From the NCBI GenBank assembly GCA_019856515.1, contig CP082230.1:4340001-4404000 (forward strand): a DNA stretch of 64,000 bases, given 5' to 3'. Under the pieces are notes generated by a model. The model had not been told where the DNA came from and made no database searches. It worked only from the letters and a program-made list of their open reading frames with translations. The translations under genes and the position numbers were made by a program. Each line of letters starts with the position of its first letter. Position 1 is the stretch's first letter. This document shows positions 38,653 to 47,669 of the stretch, piece after piece. The DNA comes from Prolixibacteraceae bacterium (GTDB lineage: Bacteria > Bacteroidota > Bacteroidia > Bacteroidales > Prolixibacteraceae).

Positions 38653-39065
38653 GTGACAAAAGATAAACAACGACAAGGGTATGACAAAGAGTTTAATCTG
38701 ATGGTTGTCAATCAAGTATTGAGTGGACGTAGTTCTACTCAAGTTGGAGAATAGCATGGATTAGATCGCTCTATGATTCGTCGTTGGGTTCGTCAGTTTA
38801 AAAAGTATGAGGATAATAGTTTTCAAGGAAATGGTAATATTGCGGAAACAGAGGATGAGAAACACATCCGAATTTTAGAACAAGAAATTAAGAGAGTTAA
38901 GATGGAGTACGACATATTAAAAAAAGCGGTGGGCATATTCTCCACGACAGACAGTTAATATTTGAGTTCATCTAAGTGTGGTATAACAAGAAAAGACTAC
39001 ACTCAGTTCTAGGTTACAGAGCACCTGCTGAGTTTATGGAGGAGTACATTAAATCTGTGGCTTAA
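38653..39065 (+). pseudogene. IS3-family element remnant: orfA plus the tail of orfB
   Basis: From a GTG at 38653 the frame reads as an IS3 orfA protein (VTKDKQRQGYDKEFNLMVVN, QVLSGRSSTQVGE), hits a TAG, then continues in frame with LDRSMIRRWVRQFKKYED and the leucine-zipper-like EDEKHIRILEQEIKRVKMEY...KKAVGIFS to a stop at 38958. Directly after it comes the end of orfB, VWYNKKRLHSVLGYRAPAEF and MEEYIKSVA, ending at 39065. The integrase core of orfB is entirely missing, so an internal deletion joined the two ends. Confidence 0.85.
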
Positions 39066-39103
39066 TATTTTATCCGGAAAAAAGTTGCATATCCAATGGG
39101 TAT

Positions 39104-39379
39104 ATGGAATATTATAAGATTCCAGAAGTTAATCCTTTAAATGATTTTCAATACAGTATTGTTACCATTCGAGGTTTTCATCCCAATGTTTATAGCAGAG
39201 GTTCTCGAGCCAACTATAGAACAGGAGCAGGAGCAGGTATTCGATTTGTAGTAAATTCACTAACCCCCGTTGATGTTGAATCCGTATTAGATAGCCTAGG
39301 TCTATCTATGCCTAGTTCAAAAGATATAGAGAAGTATATGCCAAAGAATTGGGTTGCTCCGGGTAAATACCCTCTTTAA
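39104..39379 (+). CDS. Small unrecognised protein, probably a gene fragment
   Basis: A 91-residue frame; without a start it is open about 40 bp further upstream. The sequence looks protein-like and conserved (SIVTIRGFHPNVYSRGSRAN then YRTGAGAGIRFVVNSLTP, ending YMPKNWVAPGKYPL). The RG...SRAxYR...GIRFVV pattern faintly recalls the end of formylglycine-generating-enzyme/SUMF1-type domains, but I would not assign it. Given the IS debris on one side and a dispersed repeat on the other, it is most likely the surviving 3' end of a larger gene. No signal or membrane segment is seen. Confidence 0.4.
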   Translation: MEYYKIPEVNPLNDFQYSIVTIRGFHPNVYSRGSRANYRTGAGAGIRFVVNSLTPVDVESVLDSLGLSMPSSKDIEKYMPKNWVAPGKYPL

Positions 39380-39740
39380 TTCATTACCTGAAGCGCAAGG
39401 AGGAAAAGCATCACTAAGGCACGAAGGTGTCAAGCTCAGGGGATGGCACACAGATGAAACAGATTGGACTGATAACCACAGATTTTATTGTGGTTGTGGT
39501 GCAAGGAAAATATGGCCACGGATTAGACGGATTAACACGGATTTGTTGAGTCGCAAGTAAGCCTGGAACCGCGAAGACAGAAAGACACGAAGGTTGAAGC
39601 GCAAGAGATAGGCCACGGGTTTTTGTTTTCCTTGCACTTGCACTGAGTGCTACAGTTAATAGCCCAGTGCGAAGCGCTGCGTATGGATGAATAAACGCAA
39701 TCAGAGCGTTGTAGGTCCGATATCATTATCTCATTCCATC
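39380..39740. repeat. Dispersed non-coding repeat block, including copy B
   Basis: Sequence rich in CACGGATT/CACGAAGG-type words: CCACAGATTTTATTGTGG, GGCCACGGATTAGACGGATT, AACACGGATT, GACACGAAGGTTGAAGCGCA. It continues into 39651-39725, which resembles 29874-29945. Base composition is less AT-rich than its neighbours. From memory, similar blocks are scattered in Bacteroidota genomes near GxxExxY genes and mobile debris; no such gene is here. The frames across it are not genes. Confidence 0.6.
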
Positions 39741-39997
39741 GACGTTGGAGTGTGGGGCTTTATGCCAATGCTTTAGCACGCCTTACGCATTTGTGTGTTG
39801 TGGTATTCTGGAGTTGGAACATTCCTCTCGTGCCGATAAATTGGCACAAACTACGACATATTGAATGTAAAGTATACTGAGATGTAACTCTGCGTTTCTA
39901 ACGTTTGGTTGAAGGATAGTGTATCATATCATATCAGTATGTGCTATCCCATTCTATTTGCTCTTGAAAATGCTACCAAGTTTATGGGACAAAAGAG

Positions 39998-40030
39998 AGG
40001 CCATATCTTTAAATAAGATATGACCTTTGA
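39998..40030 (-). terminator. Terminator-like hairpin of the chondroitinase pair
   Basis: GGCCATATCTT / AAGATATGACC, 11-bp arms with one mismatch and a 5-nt loop. On the minus strand it is followed by TCTCTTTT. It lies about 65 bp past the stop of the 1377-residue lyase. Confidence 0.65.
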
Positions 40031-40092
40031 CTTTTCATTCTATCCACCTATAATGGGAAGATAGATGCCCCTCTTTTCAGAAGTTATTACTG

Positions 40093-43000
40093 CTATTTAT
40101 TCTGAATTTTAAATGTTCCATAGCTGTTGCCTTCCATCACTTTTACGATGAAGAAGTTTGGAAGTGTTTCTAGTTGATTGATGAAAACTTGCTCGCTATT
40201 GTTGATTCTTTCTTTGTGTAGCTCCGCTCCATGAAGGTTAAAAATGGAGATGGTATAGCTTTTGGCAAAGTCTAATCCAACGACTTGAAGTTGTCCCATC
40301 GATTTGAATGCATTGATAGAAGCGTGTTGAAGTAGATCGTTGCTTGCTGTGTTTGTTGAAGCAATGGTTTTGATCTCTGAACGTATGCCATCGGCATCTT
40401 CTAGGAACATATATAGATATAGTTCTTTATCACTTGTTTTGGCTAGTGATATTAATGTACCGACCCCACCGTTGACATCAACCACCTCTTTTGCTACCGC
40501 CTCTGTCGTGTTTTGGATATAAGTGGTGGTGATATTTTCCACCTTATTTTCCGTAAAAATATAGTACAGTTTTCCGCTTTTCTGTGCTTCTGCTTGGGCA
40601 GAAAGTAGTGTCTCTGTTCTTGTAATATTTGCTATATGGATCAAGTCCTTCATTTCGTATACCAATACTTGGTCTAGATGTACTCCTTCGTAATTCTGGT
40701 CAGACATTAGTTGAATACGAAAATCTAGGGTATTGATGTCGATATTATGGATTTCGAAGTTAAACTTCTTTGCCATAGTGTTGTCTGAATACTGGGTGTT
40801 GGCATCTGCATCTATCACACCATTAAGGTCGAGATCGGTACCTAGTTTCCCATAATTGGGATCTATTGCTGCACCATTCTGTATGTATTTTGATCCTACA
40901 AGTTGACCAATAGGCTGGTAATTGCCGTCTTTGTCTTTATATTCAAGCTTAACGAAGTCAAGATCTTCAAATTTATTTGAAGGCGAAAATAGTGTTCCTA
41001 GTAGGAATGAACAGTGAAGAGATTTGATCTGTGTTGGACGCGATACAGGTGCAAAGGTTACTTCGATAGGATTTCCTGAAGCGTCTTGCATATTGGCCCC
41101 AGCCAGAAGATATGCTTCATGTGTTCCATTAATCTTTGTGGCATTGGCATAGTATTTATTCATACTTGCCAGCTCATAACGATTGAAGTAGTCTTTATTC
41201 GATAGGTCATAAGTATAGCTTAACTGGTAGCTATCTACTGATGGTACATTCTCAAAACTTTCACTAATTAAGATTGGGCTCTCCACTCTCTCGACCACCA
41301 CTTCATTCTTCATACCATGAATGGCCGAGAATTTGATTACGGTTGTTTTGCTATCTCTCGATACCAATTCGCAGTTGGGGTGTGTGCCGACAAAAGCGAA
41401 ACTACCTTTTAGGGTAATGACTCCATCTCCATATTGACTTGGATTGGTTGTTAAAGGCCCATCTTCTACGATACGTAGATCAGGATCGGTATAGCTAATC
41501 CTATATTGACCTGCATTGATTTTCTTTGTCAATATTAAACATGCACGGCTGGCTTGGCTAATTAGCTCGTCGCTAAGCGGTGCTGCTTTAAAGAAGCAAT
41601 ACCCTTTTACATTCTGTGTTGGGGCACTATAGACATGGTAGTTGGTTGTGCTATGCTCTATCGTATAGCTCTTCTCTGTTGATGCCATCTTTGTTGCAAA
41701 TGCTTGCATTTCAGCAGTGGTCGTATTTGGAAGAATGACATACTCATAAGAGGTTGCTTTGGGGGCGGTACCATGGTTGATCACTGCTACTGCAAAATCA
41801 CCTGTTGTGTCTAGTTCTAGATTGTTTGATTTTGAGTTTTGTGTCTGTTTACGAATCTCAATAGATTGTCCTCCTTTGATCCAATAACCATTACCGTTTG
41901 AGTCTATAATCCAGTGTGCATTGCCATCCGAGAAGTCTTGAGCATATGGAAAAGAGGTGATCTCAGTTCCATCGACTACAATGGCAAGTGCTTTGTTGGA
42001 TAGTTGGTTTTGGAATATTGCGGTTTCTGTTCGATAGGTGGCATTGTCGTTAGAGATATTAGTTCCTGAACATACTACATAACGATCGAAAGCAAATACT
42101 GATTTATCTGCTTGATGTGATGGTGTAAATTTAGGGTTGTTCTCCTCTCTAAGTAGCATACCAAAAAGACCATATTGGTTCTCTAGGTTGGCATATCCAG
42201 TAAAGGCCATCTCTCCACGTTGAGAGTGGGATCCAACAGCCATATGGTCGCCATCTTTATATGATTCTAGTTCGTCAAAAGGAAGGTGAACATAGGTTGC
42301 TCCTGGTGCTCTGTTCCAATCCCATCCATTTTCATTAAATCCATTGTTGGCATTAGTCGCATTGGCACCATTTAGTACTTGTACCGTACCATAACTTTGG
42401 TAGCGTCCATAGCGGTTATCTGTTTCGTATATTTCAGATCCCCATGTGTATTTGTTGTATCCTTTGATGGAAACCATCCAATTGTCACGACGATATACAC
42501 CAAAAGCAGAGTAGTTAAATGTGTATGCTCCTTGGTAAGGTGTTCCTTCAGATACCCCCGCAGCAACAATTGCTTTGCGTGATGATGTATTTCGTGATTC
42601 GAAGCGCATGTATTGTGCTCCTACTTCATCCCATACATCATTTCCATTATATGGATTTCCAGCTACTGCCAAGTATCCCATTGCGTAAACTGTTCCATTG
42701 GATATCTGCCCATTATTTTCTAAAGGGTGACGTCCTGAAATACCTAGTCCCCAATGTCTCTTTTGGCTGTAACGTATCATCGCTTTCATACCATCCCACA
42801 TATGGATTCTAGAATCATTTGATAGTCCAAAAGGGGTGTTGCGAGTTAAATTGATGTATTTACCAAGACCACTAAAACCACCTACTGCATAGGCAGGATA
42901 TAGTGCACCGTGGTGGTATGAAGATCCGTCAGGTTTAATACCACCAATGGTCCCGTTTGAGTATTTAAGAGATTCGTCCATCCATCGTTTCATCTCTTGT

Positions 43001-44226
43001 AGGTTGCGATATTTCTCAGGGGTATTTGATTTGATGGCGATACTCGATAGACGAGGAGTCGTAATTGTATTCCAGCTATCAATGACTCCTTGGAATTCAT
43101 CATTATGTGGGGTGGCTTTGTACTCTTGTATTCCCGACCAATAGGTTCCTACTTGAGCGTATTTCTCGATAACGCCTCTCGCTGTTAATTCCTCTTGTAG
43201 TAGAAGTATTGATTCGCAGAACCCTGTAAAGTTATATCCATAGTGGTGGTTGGTTCCCATCCCACTATTGTATGCGAATCCTTGATCTATAGCCCAGTCC
43301 ATCATGTTGATGTACATCTCTAGTGCTTCGGCATCTTTATTGGTTTTTGCTGCTTTGGCAAGAAGGTACAGATACTTGTTGATATCTTTCATCTTGATAT
43401 CATCATCTGCTTTGTCTAGGTCTGCCTCGTCGTTTGAGACATATGGTTTCCCCGTGATTTGTCCATCTACTCTCTGTATATTGATGTTGTTGTAGAAGTT
43501 CTTTGCTTTGGTAACATCACCACTACTTATCGACTTGCTTAAAGAGGCATAGATGTTGTCCGTGAATGTCTCTAGCTCTTTCTGTTCTGCCGCAGTTAAG
43601 CTTCCCTTTAGAGGAATGGTAGAGTTTGTAAGGTTCTCCCAATAGTATACCGCCCCCCAGTGGTTTGTGTTCATCTCAGGATTGATATATGGAAGCTGTG
43701 CATCTGGAGTGACACGATCGTTGATGCGTGTGTTTGGGAACATCATTCTATCGAAATATAGCTTCCCTGAGGCATGTGCTGTTGGTGCCTTGATACGCAT
43801 GTAAGCAAGAGAATTGACATCTTTTGCTCCTTTCATATCTTGCTTGAATCTTATCCAGCAAGCTCTCCACCCTTTGAAGTTAATCTTATAGTTAAACCAA
43901 TAGGATACTTTGGTTCCATTACCAAATTCAACAACGATCTCGTCGTCTATTGGTGTCTCATTATAGATCCATAGCATTAATCCCCCTTTGTAAGTGTTTA
44001 GGGCTTTGTTCATGTTTGCAGGGTTGGCAATCTCTATTTTAGAGCCGGCAGTCCATGACCATTGTACTGATTCTGATCCTAGCTTAAAGTGTGTAGAGCT
44101 CATTGTCAGGTTGGTTCCAGCAGAAGGGGTCCAGTTTGCTGGAACCGCTCCTTCTAAACCAATGTATTGCCCAAAGCTCACTGTAGAAGTGAGCCATAGG
44201 GCAAGAATAAATAGAATCTTTTTCAT
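40093..44226 (-). CDS. PL8 chondroitinase ABC-like lyase with C-terminal sorting domain (paralogue 1)
   Basis: A 1377-residue secreted lyase with signal peptide MKKILFILALWLTSTVSFGQ. An N-terminal carbohydrate-binding beta-sandwich (about 20-175, with NFKGWRACWIRFKQDM) is followed by a helical toroid and then the PL8 beta-sandwich domains to about residue 1000. The chondroitinase ABC tetrad (Proteus enzyme H501, Y508, R560, E653) maps onto H439 and Y446 in HHGALYPAY, R499 in GISGRHP and E598 in WGSEIYETDNRYGRYQ. About 370 further residues include a jelly-roll-like module (DLDLNGVIDADANTQYSD) and a type IX-like end (YTISIFNLHGAELHKE). It cleaves chondroitin/dermatan-type chains by beta-elimination. 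It is 18 bp downstream of paralogue 2, same operon. Confidence 0.93.
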   Translation of the reverse strand: MKKILFILALWLTSTVSFGQYIGLEGAVPANWTPSAGTNLTMSSTHFKLGSESVQWSWTAGSKIEIANPANMNKALNTYKGGLMLWIYNETPIDDEIVVEFGNGTKVSYWFNYKINFKGWRACWIRFKQDMKGAKDVNSLAYMRIKAPTAHASGKLYFDRMMFPNTRINDRVTPDAQLPYINPEMNTNHWGAVYYWENLTNSTIPLKGSLTAAEQKELETFTDNIYASLSKSISSGDVTKAKNFYNNINIQRVDGQITGKPYVSNDEADLDKADDDIKMKDINKYLYLLAKAAKTNKDAEALEMYINMMDWAIDQGFAYNSGMGTNHHYGYNFTGFCESILLLQEELTARGVIEKYAQVGTYWSGIQEYKATPHNDEFQGVIDSWNTITTPRLSSIAIKSNTPEKYRNLQEMKRWMDESLKYSNGTIGGIKPDGSSYHHGALYPAYAVGGFSGLGKYINLTRNTPFGLSNDSRIHMWDGMKAMIRYSQKRHWGLGISGRHPLENNGQISNGTVYAMGYLAVAGNPYNGNDVWDEVGAQYMRFESRNTSSRKAIVAAGVSEGTPYQGAYTFNYSAFGVYRRDNWMVSIKGYNKYTWGSEIYETDNRYGRYQSYGTVQVLNGANATNANNGFNENGWDWNRAPGATYVHLPFDELESYKDGDHMAVGSHSQRGEMAFTGYANLENQYGLFGMLLREENNPKFTPSHQADKSVFAFDRYVVCSGTNISNDNATYRTETAIFQNQLSNKALAIVVDGTEITSFPYAQDFSDGNAHWIIDSNGNGYWIKGGQSIEIRKQTQNSKSNNLELDTTGDFAVAVINHGTAPKATSYEYVILPNTTTAEMQAFATKMASTEKSYTIEHSTTNYHVYSAPTQNVKGYCFFKAAPLSDELISQASRACLILTKKINAGQYRISYTDPDLRIVEDGPLTTNPSQYGDGVITLKGSFAFVGTHPNCELVSRDSKTTVIKFSAIHGMKNEVVVERVESPILISESFENVPSVDSYQLSYTYDLSNKDYFNRYELASMNKYYANATKINGTHEAYLLAGANMQDASGNPIEVTFAPVSRPTQIKSLHCSFLLGTLFSPSNKFEDLDFVKLEYKDKDGNYQPIGQLVGSKYIQNGAAIDPNYGKLGTDLDLNGVIDADANTQYSDNTMAKKFNFEIHNIDINTLDFRIQLMSDQNYEGVHLDQVLVYEMKDLIHIANITRTETLLSAQAEAQKSGKLYYIFTENKVENITTTYIQNTTEAVAKEVVDVNGGVGTLISLAKTSDKELYLYMFLEDADGIRSEIKTIASTNTASNDLLQHASINAFKSMGQLQVVGLDFAKSYTISIFNLHGAELHKERINNSEQVFINQLETLPNFFIVKVMEGNSYGTFKIQNK

Positions 44227-44244
44227 TCTAGTTTAGTTAAATTT

Positions 44245-47157
44245 TTAGAACTTATGAAGCTTAATCGTGTTGTTTCTGCCTTTCCAGCAGATCACTTCAA
44301 AGGAAGTTTTATTATCATCGTTGGTAATTTGTTTTACGGCTTCACTCTTTTTCCCTGATAGTTTCCACTTTCCATCGATGATCACTGTTACAGTTTGTTT
44401 TTCTGATTCTGTGTCATGAATCATTTTTCTGTTAGGTAGATGAATCGAAGGATCTGTTACTACTAAGGTCGCATGTTCGTTATTTGCTTTGAATATTACC
44501 AAGCTCTCATCAGAAGAGGAGAGTACAGGTCCTTGTTTTAATGTAGCAGCATGGTAGAAGGCATACATGTATGCTTCATGTTTTGCTGTTTTGATTGCCG
44601 AGACAGTGCTATCGTTGCGAAGCACGGTGTATGGTGCTCTATTGTTTGCAAACTGACTGCTGATACTTTTAAGTTTATTGTCATTTGTTTGTGGAACAAT
44701 CACATATTGATATGAAGCTCCTTTAGGTGCTTTACCATGGTTGATTACAAGAGAGCTAAAACGACCTTTAGTTGTCTTCATGCTCTTGTTGTGCATCGAT
44801 GTCTGTTCTTTGTTTTCAAACAATAAGTTGGTGTTATTTGGAAAGATATATCCGTTGTTGAATGGATCTTTTACCCATTTTACGCCTGATAGAGCACCGT
44901 TTTGTAGTGCAATATTTGATTTGGTTTTAATTTTCTCTTTTCCCTTTACTTGAAATATGGTTGTTTCTGTTGGGTACTTTTTGTTGTCGTTTTGGATGTT
45001 GTTTCCAAGACACACCAACATGTTATCGAAATAGAATACACTCTTCATAGCACGGAATGAAGGAGTGAATCTAGGCATATTATTTTCTTGAAGGATTGTA
45101 CCGAAGACTCCAATTTGATGGTTAAGGTTTGCAGACCCAGCAAAAGTTTCGTTCGAACGTTGCATCAATACCCCTTTTCGGAAACTCTCAAGCTCTTCTA
45201 GTGGTAGGTGAATCGATGTAGCTCCTGGTGCTCTGTTCCAGTCCCATCCTTTCTCTTCGAACCCACTACCTTTTAATCCGTTTGAAAGAATTTGGACCGT
45301 ACCATAACTTTGGTACCGTCCAAAACGGTTGTCTTTAACATATATTTCTGAACACCATACATCTTGGTTGTATCCTTTAATTGTAGCCAACCAATTTTTA
45401 TGATCTACGGTAGCAAGACAGTTATAGTTGTAGGTGTAGAAGTTTCCACCTTTATATTCGTAAGGTTTTATGCCATCTTTTACCATTTTCTTTTTAACAG
45501 GAGTATCGTTAGGTTCTACATCCAAATACATCGATGCGATCTCTTTCCATATTTTCTCTTCTGGGTTGTATGGGTTACCTAGCATCGCTATTTGTCCGTA
45601 AAGTTTGATGGTTCCTTTGTTTAGACGTCCTCCTAGTGGATGGCGACCAGCGATGCCAAGTCCCCAATAAGTTTTGTTTGTAGAGTGGAATAGGTTTTCA
45701 AGACAGCGTGCTACATTGATACGAGAGTTTTTATTTAGTTGGAACTCCGTGTTATGCATCATGTGTACATATTCGCCAATTCCAAATAGACCTCCTACAC
45801 TATATGCAGGGTAGTTTGCTCCGTGGTGGAACATGGTTCCATCTTCTTTGATTCCTCCCATGGTTCCAGGGACAATGCAAAGAGATTGATCCATCCATCT
45901 CTCAATCATCTTATATGCGATATATCTCTCTTTTGCATTTTTGATGGTTCCCGCTGCAATGATACGTGGAAGCACTGTTGTGTGCCAGCTATCCACTACC
46001 CCTTGAAGAGATCCGATTTCAGGAATGGTTCTCATCTCTTGTAGTCCTGTCCAATAACAAAGCATCTTGCCAATTTGATCTATCTTGCCTTTTCGTGTTA
46101 GATAGTTGGTCATTAAGAATATGGCTCTAGGATATAGTGTAAATTGATAACCATAGTGGTGATTTGTTCCGATTCCACTACCAAAGGCAAGACCTTGGTC
46201 AATTAAATAACTTAGTAATAGTTCGAAATTTTGAGCACTTGCTAAATTTTTGTTGTGATAGTAGTCATTAGCAAATGTGTTAAGTATTTTACCTGCATCT
46301 TGAATAATAATCTCTTCAGGAGATGACTCGTCAAAAGAGACAAATGGTGTCCCAATGTATGAATCTTTTGATCTTTTAATTCCCCAAAGGTCCATCTTGT
46401 CAAGTGCATTCTCTAGTTGTTTCGCACTAGGCTTCGATCCTTTGCTATATTTAAGAGTTCTTTGGTAGATCTCAGTAAGTTCGTTCTTCTGTCTTTCGGA
46501 TAACTCCCCGTCAACTTTGATATCACACTCATATGTAGACTCCCAATGGTATAGTGCAGCCCAGTGATTCTCATTCATGGTTGGGTTGATCCATGGCAGT
46601 TGTTGATCTGGTGTAACCCTGTCGTGTATTCTACGTTTAGGGAATGCCATACGGTCGAACCAAAGTGTTCCAGTACTGTTTTTTGATGGGGCGTGGATGA
46701 TCATCTTCTCCAATTTTGTTGTTGACTTGTCCCCAGTCATATCCTCTTTAAAGCGAATCCAACAAGCACGCCATCCTTTGAAGTTTAGGTGGTAGTAGAA
46801 GTGAAATTTTGTTTTGTTTTGATCTAGAAACTCAATTTTTATCGAGTCGTTCTGTGGTTTACTATTATACACCCAAGTCATAAACCCACCTTTGTACTCT
46901 TCGAGAGCTTGTGTGATCAGTTCAGGGTTTGTGTAAACAATCTGATCTTTGTTGGATGCATAATCCCAGCGAAGAGATCTTCTCCCTAGCTTGTATCTTG
47001 ATTTGTCCATCTTCATCTTACTTCCGCTAGATGCGACCCATTGTGTCGGAACTTTCTTGCCGTCAAGTCCGATGTACTTAATGTTCATTCGATAGGTTGC
47101 ACCATAAGTGACCGATGTGATTAATGTTAGCAGTGTGATGATTAGAAGTCTGTTCAT
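44245..47157 (-). CDS. PL8 chondroitinase ABC-like lyase (paralogue 2)
   Basis: A 970-residue secreted lyase with signal peptide MNRLLIITLLTLITSVTYGA. The layout is as in chondroitinase ABC: binding domain (NFKGWRACWIRFKEDM near 125-140), helical catalytic domain and C-terminal beta-sandwiches, stopping at the usual family end with no sorting domain. The tetrad is kept: H445 and Y452 in HHGANYPAY, R505 in GIAGRHP, E604 in WCSEIYVKDNRFGRYQ. GTNHHYGYQF at 330-339 matches paralogue 1. It is the first gene of a two-gene minus-strand operon. It faces the GH88 gene across a 512-bp divergent region. Without a sorting domain it may be periplasmic, acting after the longer paralogue. Confidence 0.94.
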   Translation of the reverse strand: MNRLLIITLLTLITSVTYGATYRMNIKYIGLDGKKVPTQWVASSGSKMKMDKSRYKLGRRSLRWDYASNKDQIVYTNPELITQALEEYKGGFMTWVYNSKPQNDSIKIEFLDQNKTKFHFYYHLNFKGWRACWIRFKEDMTGDKSTTKLEKMIIHAPSKNSTGTLWFDRMAFPKRRIHDRVTPDQQLPWINPTMNENHWAALYHWESTYECDIKVDGELSERQKNELTEIYQRTLKYSKGSKPSAKQLENALDKMDLWGIKRSKDSYIGTPFVSFDESSPEEIIIQDAGKILNTFANDYYHNKNLASAQNFELLLSYLIDQGLAFGSGIGTNHHYGYQFTLYPRAIFLMTNYLTRKGKIDQIGKMLCYWTGLQEMRTIPEIGSLQGVVDSWHTTVLPRIIAAGTIKNAKERYIAYKMIERWMDQSLCIVPGTMGGIKEDGTMFHHGANYPAYSVGGLFGIGEYVHMMHNTEFQLNKNSRINVARCLENLFHSTNKTYWGLGIAGRHPLGGRLNKGTIKLYGQIAMLGNPYNPEEKIWKEIASMYLDVEPNDTPVKKKMVKDGIKPYEYKGGNFYTYNYNCLATVDHKNWLATIKGYNQDVWCSEIYVKDNRFGRYQSYGTVQILSNGLKGSGFEEKGWDWNRAPGATSIHLPLEELESFRKGVLMQRSNETFAGSANLNHQIGVFGTILQENNMPRFTPSFRAMKSVFYFDNMLVCLGNNIQNDNKKYPTETTIFQVKGKEKIKTKSNIALQNGALSGVKWVKDPFNNGYIFPNNTNLLFENKEQTSMHNKSMKTTKGRFSSLVINHGKAPKGASYQYVIVPQTNDNKLKSISSQFANNRAPYTVLRNDSTVSAIKTAKHEAYMYAFYHAATLKQGPVLSSSDESLVIFKANNEHATLVVTDPSIHLPNRKMIHDTESEKQTVTVIIDGKWKLSGKKSEAVKQITNDDNKTSFEVICWKGRNNTIKLHKF

Positions 47158-47669
47158 TGGAATAATTATGTGTGATATGTATTATAAAAACCTTGATTTT
47201 TAATTCGGATTTAAATATATGGAATAGAATCTAAACCGTTATGTCTTGGTATGTCCCATTATAAATAGGAATGATAACTCATTGTAGATTAGTTGTAATA
47301 GCTGTAGTGTAAAATTGTACTTGAACGATTTTATACTACGGATATTTGGAGTATATGCAACTGGTTGGGTATGGAATATGTTAATAACAGATGTCGTGGT
47401 GTGTTCCGATGTGTAACGATTGTTCGACATTTTATTTTTATGATATAAAAGGGCTATTAGATCTGTTGGTATTGGTTTAAAAAGGGTATCTATTGTTCTG
47501 CTAGTTAGTTGTTTGTTGGAAAAGAGTGTGGTTCTTAGTACCATTTTAATATTTGATCTCATGATGTATTGTGCATGAAGCTATATTTGATGAGAGGGTT
47601 TGGTTATCCTCATGCACTAGAAGATTTCAATGTGTATTAAAGTATACAAATCAATAAATAATTAACAGA
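47158..47669. promoter_or_regulatory. Divergent control region of the two lyase operons
   Basis: 512 bp between divergent PL8 and GH88 genes; no coding frame is credible. The minus strand carries AATGGGACATACCAAGACAT at 47260-47241, 84-103 bp upstream of the PL8 start. It resembles AATGGGACTACCTGTGATAT found 64-83 bp upstream of the third PL8 gene (49042-49061). A regulator shared by the lyase genes could bind there. No exact promoter box was found for GH88. Confidence 0.4.

Noticed and set aside
39354..39726. Two frames of 60-70 codons over the dispersed repeat block
   Set aside because: They consist of translated CACGGATT/CACGAAGG-type repeats and overlap each other on opposite strands.
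47239..47562. 107-codon minus-strand frame between the lyase operons
   Set aside because: No signal, no family resemblance, and it fills a divergent promoter region.
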